Positions 34,369 through 42,740 of a stretch of 64,000 nucleotides of DNA are shown in pieces. The position numbers were made by a program, and so were the translations under genes. Where the stretch lies: positions 124,001 to 188,000 of the forward strand of contig NZ_KQ948770.1 of the NCBI RefSeq assembly GCF_001514205.1, in the 5' to 3' direction. Origin of the DNA: Streptomyces griseoruber (GTDB taxonomy: Bacteria; Actinomycetota; Actinomycetes; Streptomycetales; Streptomycetaceae). Each line of letters begins with the position of its first letter. Position 1 is the stretch's first letter. The notes beneath the pieces were generated by a model, which searched no databases, was not told where the DNA came from, and was given only the letters and a program-made list of their open reading frames with translations.

Positions 34369-35273
34369 AGGCCCACCTTCCGGTAGCGGCGCATCAGGAG
34401 GCCGTAGCTGGCGGCGATCAGGCCGAGGGTGACGAGGAGGAAGACCACGCCCTCGCCGGTGCTCGGGCCCATGGCGCCGGGGTAGGCCGAGTCGGCGCCG
34501 AGGAACGCGGACTGGACGCCGTCGATCAGCGTGACCGGCGAGAACAGTCCGATCCAGGGGATCGCGCCGGTGCTGTCCTGGGCGTCGGCGATGGCCTGGA
34601 GCGTGGAGACGGCGCCGTAGGAGATGGTCAGGACGGCGATGACGGCCGCGATGCCGAAGCCGCGGCGGGGTGTCACCGAGGCGATGACCAGGCCGATGCC
34701 GGCGAAGAGCAGGGAGAGCAGGGCCACGGAGACGAGTCCTTGGGCGAATCCCTTGGTCTGGTCGGCGAAGTCGAGCTTGGCCAGCAGCGCGCCGACGTAG
34801 AGCACGAGGAGGGGGGCGGCGGTGAGGACGAACAGCGCCGAGGCCAGTGCCGCGTACTTGGCGCGTACGTAGTCCGCGGTCTCGATGGGCCGGGAGAAGT
34901 ACAGCGGGACGGTCTTGAAGCGCAGGTCGCGGGAGACGGACTGGGGCGCCTGCGAGGCGACGTACAGGCTGATGACGGCCTGCATGACGATCGCGTAGCG
35001 CGTGTAGTCCAGGGGGAGTTCCTTGGCCTTCGTGGCGACCGCGACGGCGACCATGATGGCCGCGGGCACGCACATCACCACGAACAGCAGCATGGGCAGC
35101 ACCTTGGACTTCACCGAGCGGCCGAGGCCGTAGGCGCCGCGCAGGGACTGCGAGTACAGGGAGCGGCGGGCGTAGGCGCGGCCGAGGCGGGGGCCGTCGT
35201 AGCTGCGGTAGCCGATGTTGTGGATGCGGGTCTGGTCACCCGTGGGGGTGGTGACGGGCTGGTCAACCGCCAT
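34365..35273 (-). CDS. ABC-2 type transporter permease
   Basis: A 302-residue membrane protein. A cytoplasmic N-terminal stretch (TRIHNIGYRSYDGPRLGRAY) precedes six helices (VLPMLLFVVMCVPAAIMVAV, ASALFVLTAAPLLVLYVGAL, LVSVALLSLLFAGIGLVIAS, FGIAAVIAVLTISYGAVSTL). The conserved RDLRFKTVPLYFSRPIETADYV segment (in parts) matches the ABC-2 permease core. The ATG at 35273 lies 11 bp inside the upstream ATPase gene, giving tight coupling. It probably forms one exporter with that ATPase. Confidence 0.9.
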   Translation of the reverse strand: MAVDQPVTTPTGDQTRIHNIGYRSYDGPRLGRAYARRSLYSQSLRGAYGLGRSVKSKVLPMLLFVVMCVPAAIMVAVAVATKAKELPLDYTRYAIVMQAVISLYVASQAPQSVSRDLRFKTVPLYFSRPIETADYVRAKYAALASALFVLTAAPLLVLYVGALLAKLDFADQTKGFAQGLVSVALLSLLFAGIGLVIASVTPRRGFGIAAVIAVLTISYGAVSTLQAIADAQDSTGAIPWIGLFSPVTLIDGVQSAFLGADSAYPGAMGPSTGEGVVFLLVTLGLIAASYGLLMRRYRKVGL

Positions 35274-36264
35274 GGCCGACGGCCTCCTTCCTTGTCGTGT
35301 CGCTGTCCGTCGTGCCACCGGCCGTCGTCGCGCTGTCCGCGTCGGTGAAGACCTCGGAGATGTGGTGCCGGCGCTGTTCCATGCGGACCAGGCCGAGTCC
35401 GAGGTCGGCGACCACGTCGCGGACGAGGTCGTAGGTCTCCTCGCCCTGCGCGGTCAGCAGCAGGATGTGGCCGGCGCCGGGCAGGCCCGCACCGGATTCC
35501 ACGATCTCCACCCCGCGCGCGTGGAGCGCCTCGCGGACCGCGCGGGTGCCGTCCGGGTGGGCGTCGGTGTCGGTGACCTCGATCGCCAGGGTGGTGGTGG
35601 TCTGGGTGAAGTCGGTGGTGGAGCTGGAGCGCAGGAGCTTGCCGCCGTCGACGACCACGACGTGGTCGCAGGTGCGCTCGAGTTCGCCGAGGAGGTGGGA
35701 GGTGACCAGGACCGAGATGCCGAAGTCGGTGTGGATGCGGCGGATGAGGCCGAGCATCTCGTCGCGGCCGACCGGGTCGAGGCCGTTGGTCGGCTCGTCG
35801 AGGAAGACCAGTTGCGGGTCGTGCACCAGGGCCTGGGCCAGCTTGACGCGCTGTTTCATGCCCGTGGAGTAGCCGCCTATGGGGCGGTAGCGCTCCTCGT
35901 ACAGCCCGACGTGGCGCAGGGTGTCCGCGGTGCGCTCGCGCGCGGCGGTGGGCGGCAGGCCGGACATGCGGGCCATGTGCACGACGAACTCGGTGGCCGA
36001 GACGTCGGGCGGCAGGCAGTCGTGCTCCGGCATGTAGCCGACCCGCTCGCGGATGGCGGCGCCCTTGGTGGCCACGTCGAGGCCGAGCACTTCGGCGCGG
36101 CCCTCCGTGGCGGGCGAGAGACCCAGCAGGATCTTGATGAGCGTGGACTTGCCGGCGCCGTTGGCCCCGACGAGTCCGGTCACACCGGGTCCGATGTCCA
36201 CGGACAGCCGGTCGAGCGCGGTCACCCGGGGGAACCGCTTGCTCAGGCTTTCGGTCGCGATCAC
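35263..36264 (-). CDS. ABC transporter ATP-binding protein, first gene of exporter operon
   Basis: A 333-residue ABC ATPase. Walker A is GLVGANGAGKSTLI, the signature YSTGMKQRVKLA and Walker B LVFLDEPTNGLD. The C-terminal extension (about 220-310) is followed by a Thr/Ser/Asp-rich tail. The GTG at 36264 has GGAG eight bases upstream; a GTG two codons earlier is spaced too closely. The gene order ATPase-permease-ATPase-permease, all overlapping or nearly so, suggests either two exporters or one heteromeric system. Confidence 0.92.
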   Translation of the reverse strand: MIATESLSKRFPRVTALDRLSVDIGPGVTGLVGANGAGKSTLIKILLGLSPATEGRAEVLGLDVATKGAAIRERVGYMPEHDCLPPDVSATEFVVHMARMSGLPPTAARERTADTLRHVGLYEERYRPIGGYSTGMKQRVKLAQALVHDPQLVFLDEPTNGLDPVGRDEMLGLIRRIHTDFGISVLVTSHLLGELERTCDHVVVVDGGKLLRSSSTTDFTQTTTTLAIEVTDTDAHPDGTRAVREALHARGVEIVESGAGLPGAGHILLLTAQGEETYDLVRDVVADLGLGLVRMEQRRHHISEVFTDADSATTAGGTTDSDTTRKEAVGHGG

Positions 36265-36484
36265 AGTCACAGCTCCGAATGTAGTGACGCGCGCCACGGA
36301 CCTCGTCAGACCACAGAGCCGTCTTCGCCTCAGACCTCAGATGTACGGGCCCGTAGGGGGACCCCCTTCTTGAGAGTTACGGGGCCCCCGCCTCTCGCTC
36401 CGCAGCCCGCCCTATTGACGCTTTCTCTAACAAGTGCCAGATTCGGCGTGGTCACGTCACGGACACGTACCGCAGTCGGTGCGG

Positions 36485-36520
36485 ACCGGTGGGACGACCG
36501 GTGGGACGACCGGTGGGACG
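36485..36520 (+). repeat. Three perfect 12-bp tandem repeats
   Basis: ACCGGTGGGACG occurs three times head to tail, ending seven bases before the start codon of the small gene at 36528. The position, covering the leader, suggests a role in transcription or translation, or simple slippage. Confidence 0.8.
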
Positions 36521-36527
36521 AGGTGGC

Positions 36528-36710
36528 ATGCCGACGGCGGTGACGGGCGAACTCTCCGCCGAGCTGCGCGGATGGTGCGGGAGCGACGTCTTCTCGCCCC
36601 GGCTGTTCGGGTTTCGGCGGGATCCCGAGGAGAGCGCCTTCTGGCTGGACGACGATCTGCCGCATGTGCGGCGCTGGGCGGAAGCGGAAGCAGAAGCGGA
36701 GGGCAAGTGA
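36528..36710 (+). CDS. Small hypothetical protein coupled to EphD-like gene
   Basis: A 60-residue acidic protein (FRRDPEESAFWLDDDLPHVRR) with no recognised family. GAGGTGGC precedes the ATG. Its stop overlaps the GTG start of the large hydrolase-dehydrogenase gene, so it may serve both as a product and as a translational coupler. Its C-terminus is an Ala/Glu helix (WAEAEAEAEGK). Confidence 0.6.
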   Translation: MPTAVTGELSAELRGWCGSDVFSPRLFGFRRDPEESAFWLDDDLPHVRRWAEAEAEAEGK

Positions 36711-38467
36711 CGGTGCTCAAGGGCGCGCGCGAGCGGTGGGTGCGGACCGGCGGGACAGAGCTGTGCGTGGCCGAGCTGGGGGACCCCGGGCGGCCGGTGG
36801 TCGTGCTGGTGCACGGCTACCCGGACAGCAAGGAGGTGTGGTCCGAGGTCGCGGTCCGGCTGGCCGACCGGTTCCATGTGGTGCTGTACGACGTCCGGGG
36901 CCACGGCCGCTCCAGCGCGCCGCGGCCGCTGCGGGGCGGGTTCACCCTGGAGAAGCTGACGGACGACTTCCTGGCGGTCGTGGACGCGGTCAGCCCGGAC
37001 CGGCCGGTGCACCTGGTGGGGCACGACTGGGGTTCGGTGCAGTCCTGGGAGTTCGTGACCGTCGAGCGCACCAAGGGCCGGATCGCGTCGTTCACCTCGA
37101 TGTCCGGGCCGTCCCTCGACCATTTCGGTCACTGGATCAACAAGCGCCTCACCAGGCCCACTCCACGCCGGGTCGGCCAACTCCTCGGCCAGGGCGCCAA
37201 GTCCTGGTACGTGTATCTGCTGCACACGCCCGCCCTGCCCGAACTCGCCTGGCGCGGACCGCTCGGCAAGCGCTGGCCCGCGATCCTGCGCCGGGTGGAG
37301 GACGTGCCGGGCGACGGCTACCCGACCTCGTCGCTGCCGTCGGACGCGGCCAACGGCGCCTGGCTGTACCGGGACAACGTACGGACCCGGCTGCGGCGTC
37401 CGCGCCCCGACGCGCACGCGCACGTGCCCGTGCAGCTCATCACACCCCTGGGCGACAAGTTCCTGTCGGAGCGGCTGTACGACGAACTCGAGCAGTGGGT
37501 GCCACGGTTGACCCGGCGCACGCTGTCCGCGAAGCACTGGGTCCCGCGGACGCGCCCCGACCGGATCGCCTCCTGGATCACGGAGTTCGTCACGGCCGTC
37601 GAGGTCACCGGGGAGCCCGAGCCGCGGGCCACCGGGCGCCATGCCGAGCGTTTCGGCGGGCAGTTGGTGCTGGTGACGGGCGCGGGCAGCGGTATCGGGC
37701 GGGCGACGGCGTTCGCGTTCGCCGAGGCCGGGGCACGGGTGATCGCCGTCGACCGGGACCCGGAGAGCGCCGCCAGCACCGCCGGGACGGCACGGCTGAT
37801 CGGTGCCCCCGAGGCCTGGGCGGAGACCGTGGACGTCTCCGACGAGAGGGAGATGGAGAAGCTCGCGGCCAAGGTGCACGCCGAGTACGGGGTGTTGGAC
37901 GTACTGGTGAACAACGCGGGTGTGGGACTGTCCGGTTCGTTCTTCGACACCACCTCCGACGACTGGCGCCGGGTACTGGACGTCAATCTGTGGGGGGTCA
38001 TCCACGGGTGCCGGCTCTTCGGCGGGCGGATGGCCGAGCGCGGCCAGGGCGGCCACATCGTCAACACCGCGTCCGCCGCCGCCTTTCAGCCGTCCAGGGT
38101 GCTGCCCGCCTACAGCACGTCCAAGGCGGCCGTGCTGATGCTGAGCGCATGCCTGCGCGCCGAACTGGCCGGACAGGGCATCGGCGTTACGGCGATCTGC
38201 CCCGGGCTGGTGAACACCAACATCACGGCCACGGCCACCTTCGTGGGCGTCGACGCGGCGGAGGAGAGGCGCCGCCAGAAGCGGGCCACGCGCGCGTACG
38301 GGCTGCGCAACTACCCGCCGGAGAAGGTCGCGGACGCGATCCTGCGCGCCGTCGCCCGCAACGAGGCCGTGGTCCCGGTGACGCCGGAGGCGCGCGGAGC
38401 GCACGCTCTGTCACGTTTCGCACCAAGGGCGTTGCGGGCGCTCGCGCGGTTGCAGCCCCCGGTGTGA
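36707..38467 (+). CDS. Alpha/beta hydrolase fused to short-chain dehydrogenase (EphD-like)
   Basis: A 586-residue fusion. Residues about 1-300 are an epoxide-hydrolase-like alpha/beta fold, with HGYPDSKEVW (oxyanion hole) and nucleophile Asp in VGHDWGSVQ. Residues about 320-580 are a Rossmann-fold SDR with TGAGSGIGRATAFAF (cofactor), NNAGVGLSG and the active-site YSTSK. The architecture is that of mycobacterial EphD, which alters mycolic-acid epoxides; Streptomyces lacks mycolates, so its substrate must differ. GTG overlaps the stop of a 60-residue upstream gene. Confidence 0.9.
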   Translation: MTVLKGARERWVRTGGTELCVAELGDPGRPVVVLVHGYPDSKEVWSEVAVRLADRFHVVLYDVRGHGRSSAPRPLRGGFTLEKLTDDFLAVVDAVSPDRPVHLVGHDWGSVQSWEFVTVERTKGRIASFTSMSGPSLDHFGHWINKRLTRPTPRRVGQLLGQGAKSWYVYLLHTPALPELAWRGPLGKRWPAILRRVEDVPGDGYPTSSLPSDAANGAWLYRDNVRTRLRRPRPDAHAHVPVQLITPLGDKFLSERLYDELEQWVPRLTRRTLSAKHWVPRTRPDRIASWITEFVTAVEVTGEPEPRATGRHAERFGGQLVLVTGAGSGIGRATAFAFAEAGARVIAVDRDPESAASTAGTARLIGAPEAWAETVDVSDEREMEKLAAKVHAEYGVLDVLVNNAGVGLSGSFFDTTSDDWRRVLDVNLWGVIHGCRLFGGRMAERGQGGHIVNTASAAAFQPSRVLPAYSTSKAAVLMLSACLRAELAGQGIGVTAICPGLVNTNITATATFVGVDAAEERRRQKRATRAYGLRNYPPEKVADAILRAVARNEAVVPVTPEARGAHALSRFAPRALRALARLQPPV

Positions 38468-38476
38468 GGTGACTTG

Positions 38477-38540
38477 GGCCGCCCGGTCTCAAGTCTGTTC
38501 TGGTCAGACCGCCTTGGCGAAAGACCCGGACCGGGCGGCC
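38477..38540. repeat. 12-bp perfect inverted repeat next to DnaA boxes
   Basis: GGCCGCCCGGTC (38477-38488) and GACCGGGCGGCC (38529-38540) are perfect complementary arms with a 40-base loop, ten bases after the EphD-like stop. It probably ends that transcript. The right arm ends three bases before a DnaA box. Confidence 0.6.
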
Positions 38541-38542
38541 AG

Positions 38543-38551
38543 TTGTCCACA
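38543..38551 (+). promoter_or_regulatory. DnaA box
   Basis: Exact TTGTCCACA, followed 16 bp later by TTATCCACA on the other strand, in the kptA upstream region. Confidence 0.7.
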
Positions 38552-38567
38552 GAAACGCCAACTGGCC

Positions 38568-38576
38568 TGTGGATAA
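38568..38576 (-). promoter_or_regulatory. DnaA box
   Basis: TTATCCACA read on the minus strand. With 38543-38551 it forms a convergent pair; a weaker TGGTCCACA on the minus strand lies at 38588-38596. Confidence 0.7.
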
Positions 38577-38652
38577 CTACTGTTGGTTGTGGACCAAACC
38601 TCGGGCAGAAAAGAAAATGCGTGATCCACGTCTCCCCCGTCATTCTGGAGGG

Positions 38653-39201
38653 ATGGACGAAAGACGCACCGTGAAGGTGTCGAAGTATCTCTCCAAGCAC
38701 CTGCGCCATCAGCCCGAACGCATCGGTCTCACTCTCGACGAGGCCGGCTGGGTCGAGATCGACGAGCTCATCGCGGCGTGCGCCGCGCACGGCTTCCGCT
38801 TCACCCGGGACGAGCTGGACCATGTCGTCGACACCAACGACAAGAAGCGCTTCGCGATCGAGGGCACCCGGATCCGCGCCAGCCAGGGCCACAGCATCGA
38901 CGTACAGCTCGGGCTGCCCCCGGCGACCCCGCCGCCGTACCTCTACCACGGGACCGTGGCCCGCTCCGTGGACGCGATCCGCGCCGAGGGGCTGCGGCCG
39001 ATGAACCGGCACGACGTGCACCTCTCCGCCGACCGCGAGACCGCGACCCGGGTGGGCGCCCGGCGGGGCCGCCCCGTCGTGCTCTCCGTGGACGCCGGCG
39101 CCATGCACCGGGACGGCCATGTCTTCCACCTCAGCGCCAACGGGGTGTGGCTGACGAAGGCCGTACCGCCGCGGTATCTGCGGTTCCCCGAGAGCCACTG
39201 A
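38653..39201 (+). CDS. kptA: RNA 2'-phosphotransferase (Tpt1/KptA)
   Basis: A 182-residue NAD-dependent enzyme that removes a 2'-phosphate from RNA and, in eukaryotes, finishes tRNA splicing. The two-lobed family pattern is clear: KYLSKHLRHQPERIGL at the start, then DEAGWVEIDELI, YLYHGTVARSV, the MNRHDVHLS motif and RRGRPVVLSVDAGAMHRDGHVF (in parts). The four catalytic residues Arg, His, Arg, Arg appear in place. Bacteria lack this splicing pathway, so its natural substrate is unknown. GGAGG immediately precedes the ATG. Confidence 0.93.
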   Translation: MDERRTVKVSKYLSKHLRHQPERIGLTLDEAGWVEIDELIAACAAHGFRFTRDELDHVVDTNDKKRFAIEGTRIRASQGHSIDVQLGLPPATPPPYLYHGTVARSVDAIRAEGLRPMNRHDVHLSADRETATRVGARRGRPVVLSVDAGAMHRDGHVFHLSANGVWLTKAVPPRYLRFPESH

Positions 39202-39219
39202 CCCTGGATGATCGGTGGT

Positions 39220-39663
39220 ATGGACCATCTCCCCAGCACCGAGGCCGCCGTGACCGCCCTCCGGGTGATCGCCGAGGAGTACGCCCTCGACATCGAGGTC
39301 ACCCATGACATCGGCGCCGACCAGACCTCCCGCCGCACCGCCGTGGGCTTCGGCGTCACCACCGACCGGGGCGGCTCACTGCCCCACGAGGCCTACGTCG
39401 AGCTGGGCGGCCGGCCCAGCGTGAGCGTGCAGCTCTACCCGGACGGCGACGCCCTGATCACCGTCGACGGCCTGGCCTGCCCCGACGTCGACCGCGACGA
39501 CGTGCCCGCCTTCCTCCGCGCCCTCTACGAGGGCCACGCCTGGGTGAAGACCCGCCGTTTCCCGCCGAGCGCCTCGCTCATGGTGCCGCTGCCGGGTGAC
39601 CGGGTGCACAAGGAGTACATCTCCTTCGCCCTCAGCCCGTGGCTGTCCGGTCGCGTACGGTGA
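39220..39663 (+). CDS. Conserved hypothetical protein
   Basis: A 147-residue cytoplasmic protein with no recognised motif. It has an amphipathic N-terminal helix (STEAAVTALRVIAEEYALD) then a beta-rich half (VSVQLYPDGDALITVDGL, AYVELGGRPS). An ATG four codons earlier is also possible; the ATG at 39220 is preferred for a G-rich GGTGGT just upstream. It sits 18 bp after kptA in the same direction and is followed by a perfect parS site. Confidence 0.65.
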   Translation: MDHLPSTEAAVTALRVIAEEYALDIEVTHDIGADQTSRRTAVGFGVTTDRGGSLPHEAYVELGGRPSVSVQLYPDGDALITVDGLACPDVDRDDVPAFLRALYEGHAWVKTRRFPPSASLMVPLPGDRVHKEYISFALSPWLSGRVR

Positions 39664-39664
39664 C

Positions 39665-39680
39665 TGTTTCACGTGAAACA
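39665..39680. promoter_or_regulatory. parS (ParB-binding) site, intergenic
   Basis: TGTTTCACGTGAAACA is the full 16-bp consensus parS palindrome. It occupies the gap between the conserved hypothetical gene and the LLM oxidoreductase. Confidence 0.95.
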
Positions 39681-39705
39681 CGGGCGTCCGCATACGCTCG
39701 ATGAC

Positions 39706-40608
39706 ATGAGTCTGCGCCTGAGCACCGTGATCCTCCCGTACCGCCGCTGGAACGAAGGGGGTCGTTCGGCGTGGACGCGTGCCGAGCAGCTCGGTTTCCA
39801 CACGGCCTACACCTACGACCATCTGTCCTGGCGCAGCTTCCGCGACGGCCCCTGGTTCGGCGCCGTCCCCACGCTCACCGCCGCCGCGGCCGTCACCGAC
39901 CGGCTGCGGCTGGGCACCCTGGTGACCTCGCCGAACTTCCGGCACCCGGTGACCCTCGCCAAGGAACTGATCTCCCTCGACGACATCTCCGGCGGCCGGG
40001 TGACCCTCGGCATCGGCGCGGGCGGCACCGGCTTCGACGCCACCGCCCTCGGCCAGGAGCCGTGGACCCCGCGCGAGCGGGCCGACCGGCTCGCCGAGTT
40101 CGTGCCGCTGCTCGACCGGCTACTCACCGAGGACTCCGTGTCGCACGAGGGCACCTTCTACTCGGCACACGAGGCACGCAACATCCCCGGCTGTGTCCAG
40201 CGTCCCCGGCTGCCCTTCGCCGTCGCGGCGACCGGGCCGCGCGGACTGCGGCTCGCGGCCCGGCACGGTCAGGCGTGGGTGACCACCGGAGACCCCAAGC
40301 TGTACGAGAACGGCACCCCGGAGCAGTCGGTTCAGGCCATTCGCGGTCAGGTCGGGAAGCTGACCGAGGCGTGTGCCGTCGAGGGCCGGGACGTGAACGG
40401 GCTGGAGAAGATCCTGCTCACCGGGTTCACCCCGGACCGCGGCCGTCCGCTGGAGTCCCTGGACGCCTTCGTCGACTTCGCGGGACGGCACCAGGAGCTC
40501 GGCTTCACCGAGCTGGTGCTCCACTGGCCCATCCCGGACTCCGACTTCGCCGCGGACGAGAAGGTCTTCGAGCAGATCGCCATGGAGGCGCCGGCCCAAC
40601 TCGGCTGA
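39706..40608 (+). CDS. LLM-class, probably F420-dependent, oxidoreductase
   Basis: A 300-residue luciferase-like TIM barrel. Typical parts are the start (STVILPYRRWNE), YTYDHLSWRSF, the barrel strand RLRLGTLVTSPNFRHPV, GGRVTLGIGAGGTGFDATALG and ATGPRGLRLAARHGQAWVTTG. The spacing is that of the F420-dependent class common in actinomycetes, but FMN cannot be excluded. The ATG at 39706 begins the conserved part. The substrate is unknown. Followed by a hairpin. Confidence 0.88.
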   Translation: MSLRLSTVILPYRRWNEGGRSAWTRAEQLGFHTAYTYDHLSWRSFRDGPWFGAVPTLTAAAAVTDRLRLGTLVTSPNFRHPVTLAKELISLDDISGGRVTLGIGAGGTGFDATALGQEPWTPRERADRLAEFVPLLDRLLTEDSVSHEGTFYSAHEARNIPGCVQRPRLPFAVAATGPRGLRLAARHGQAWVTTGDPKLYENGTPEQSVQAIRGQVGKLTEACAVEGRDVNGLEKILLTGFTPDRGRPLESLDAFVDFAGRHQELGFTELVLHWPIPDSDFAADEKVFEQIAMEAPAQLG

Positions 40609-40617
40609 CACCGACGG

Positions 40618-40647
40618 CCGGTCATCGACCGCGAAGACCGGCCGCCC
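40618..40647 (+). terminator. Terminator hairpin after LLM oxidoreductase
   Basis: CGGCCGGTC and GACCGGCCG form a 9-bp perfect stem with a 12-base loop, ten bases after the stop codon. Confidence 0.55.
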
Positions 40648-40717
40648 GAGCCCTTCCTGTGTCTCATGTGTGCGAGCTCTCGCACGGCCGTGCGGGCATA
40701 TGCGCGAGAATGGCCGG

Positions 40718-41587
40718 GTGACCTCAGCGACTCGACAGCCCGAGAACCCGGCCCCCGCCCGCCCGCCGCGGCTGATCGCCACCGATCTCGACGGCACTCT
40801 GCTGCGCGACGACAAGTCGGTGTCGCCCCGCACGGTCGCCGCCCTCGCCGCCGCCGAGGAGGCGGGCATCGAGGTCTTCTTCGTCACCGGCCGCCCCGCC
40901 CGCTGGATGGACGTCGTCAGCGAGCACGTCCACGGACACGGCCTGGCGATCTGCGGCAACGGCGCCGCCGTCGTCGATCTGCACGGCGGCCCCGGCACCC
41001 ACCGGTTCGTGAAGGTGCGCGGGCTGGAGCGGAACAACGCGCTGGACGCCGTACGGCTGCTGCGCGACGCGGCGCCCGGCACGATGTACGCGATCGAGCA
41101 GACGTACGGCTTCCACCAGGAGCCGGAGTACCCGAAGATGCACATGGAGGTCCCGGACCGCCTCGCGCCCGCCGAGGAGCTGCTGGCGCCGGACGGCCTC
41201 GCCGCCGGTGAACCGGTGCTGAAGATCCTCGCGTTCCACCCCACGCTCGACCCGGACGCCTTCCTCACCCTGGCCCGCCTGGCCATCGGGGACCGCGCCA
41301 ACGTCACCCGGTCCAGCCCCAGCGCCCTGCTGGAGATCAGCGGCCCGGACGTCTCCAAGGCCAGCACGCTCGCCCTGTGCTGTGCCGAGCGCGGGATCTC
41401 GCACGAGGAGGTCGTCGCATTCGGGGACATGCCCAACGACGTCGAGATGCTGACCTGGGCGGGCCGCTCGTACGCCATGGGCAACGCGCATCCGGACGTG
41501 ATCGCCGCCGCCTCCGGTCAGACGGTCGCCAACAACGAGGACGGGGTCGCCGTGGTCATCGAGCGGCTGATCGACGAGCGGCGGTAG
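40718..41587 (+). CDS. HAD-superfamily hydrolase, Cof type
   Basis: A 289-residue HAD IIB phosphatase, paralogue of 31216-32034. Motif I is IATDLDGTLLRDD, motif II FFVTGRP, motif III DVSKASTL and motif IV FGDMPNDVEML. A type C2 cap covers about 95-205. The GTG at 40718 is chosen because it follows a G-rich leader and starts shortly before motif I; an ATG six codons earlier is possible. It converges with the M23 peptidase gene. Likely metabolite phosphatase. Confidence 0.92.
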   Translation: MTSATRQPENPAPARPPRLIATDLDGTLLRDDKSVSPRTVAALAAAEEAGIEVFFVTGRPARWMDVVSEHVHGHGLAICGNGAAVVDLHGGPGTHRFVKVRGLERNNALDAVRLLRDAAPGTMYAIEQTYGFHQEPEYPKMHMEVPDRLAPAEELLAPDGLAAGEPVLKILAFHPTLDPDAFLTLARLAIGDRANVTRSSPSALLEISGPDVSKASTLALCCAERGISHEEVVAFGDMPNDVEMLTWAGRSYAMGNAHPDVIAAASGQTVANNEDGVAVVIERLIDERR

Positions 41588-41601
41588 ACGGCCCGCGCCG
41601 C

Positions 41602-42663
41602 CTAGGCGACCGGCACACCGCGTTCCGCCAGCCACGGCACCGGGTCGATCGACGAGCCCAGCTCGGGTGTGACCCGTACCTCGAAGTGCAGATGCGGGCC
41701 GGTGGAGTTGCCGGAGGCGCCGGACTGGCCGATCCACTGCCCGGCCGTCACCCGCTCGCCCTGGTCGACCGTCACGGCGGCGAGATGGGCGTACTGGGTG
41801 CAGTAGCCGTCGGCCTGCCGGATCACCACCTGGATGCCGAACGCGCCCCCGCACGCCACCCGCACCACGCGCCCCGCGCCGACGGCCCGCACCGGCGTCC
41901 CGATCGGCACCGCGAAGTCCTGCCCGGTGTGCCGGTTCACCCAGCGGTCACCGCCGCTGCCGAAGCCCGCGGACAGGGTGTACGTCTCCACCGGGGTGAC
42001 CCACTCGCCCGTGACCCGCGTGGGCGGCTGGTCGAGCCGTACGGCACCACGGCACGCGCCCGCGGCCACCGAGGCGTCCGCCTGCCCCTGCAACGCCCAC
42101 CGCGCCTGCTCCAGCTTGTCCTCGATGCCCTTCTTCAGGTCGGCGAGCTCGACGCGTCTGCGCTCGACCTCCTGCCAGGCCTCGACGGCCCGCGCCTCGT
42201 CGGCGGCCAGCCGTGTCTCGGCCCGGCGGCTCTTCTCCATCGCGTTGCCGAGGGCCAGATGGGCCTGGGAGAACAGGTGCTGACCGCGCATCAGCCGCTC
42301 CGGATCGGCCGCCAGCAGCATCTGCGCGACGACCGGGAGCCCGCCCCCGGTGCGGTACTGGGCGCGGGCGATACGGCCCAGGTCCTCGCGCAGCACCGCG
42401 GTCTCCCGCCGTTCCCGGCCGAGGAGTTCCTCCAGCCGGCGGACCTCGACCTGCTTCGCCTCCGCCGCGTGCCGCCCCGTCTCGTAGCGCTGGGTGGCCG
42501 CGGCCGCGTCCTCGTACAGCCGCGCCACCCGCGTACTGAGCCCGGAGTCCGCGCCGGCCCCGTCACCGGGCTCCCCGCCGGCGGCCGTGGGGCGGGCCGT
42601 GAGCAGGGCCGCCCCGCACAACAGGGCCACGACGAACATGGAACGACGGCGAAGTGAGCGCAT
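41602..42663 (-). CDS. Secreted M23 metallopeptidase (LytM-like) with coiled coil
   Basis: A 353-residue cell-wall hydrolase. A signal peptide (MRSLRRRSMFVVALLCGAAL) is followed by a long coiled-coil region (about 45-195, rich in Arg/Glu/Ala, with AEAKQVEVRRLEELL). The catalytic LytM domain lies at about 220-345. Zinc ligands are His and Asp in RHTGQDFAV and His in the HLHFEV pair. It should cut peptidoglycan cross-links or activate such enzymes. It lies 77 bp downstream of cydCD on the same strand. Confidence 0.92.
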   Translation of the reverse strand: MRSLRRRSMFVVALLCGAALLTARPTAAGGEPGDGAGADSGLSTRVARLYEDAAAATQRYETGRHAAEAKQVEVRRLEELLGRERRETAVLREDLGRIARAQYRTGGGLPVVAQMLLAADPERLMRGQHLFSQAHLALGNAMEKSRRAETRLAADEARAVEAWQEVERRRVELADLKKGIEDKLEQARWALQGQADASVAAGACRGAVRLDQPPTRVTGEWVTPVETYTLSAGFGSGGDRWVNRHTGQDFAVPIGTPVRAVGAGRVVRVACGGAFGIQVVIRQADGYCTQYAHLAAVTVDQGERVTAGQWIGQSGASGNSTGPHLHFEVRVTPELGSSIDPVPWLAERGVPVA

Positions 42664-42740
42664 GTCAGCGATCGTGACCCGGCCGGCGGCCCCGGTCCTG
42701 TTGGCGTCGTACGCCCGGGGGACGCCTCACCCCTGATGGC

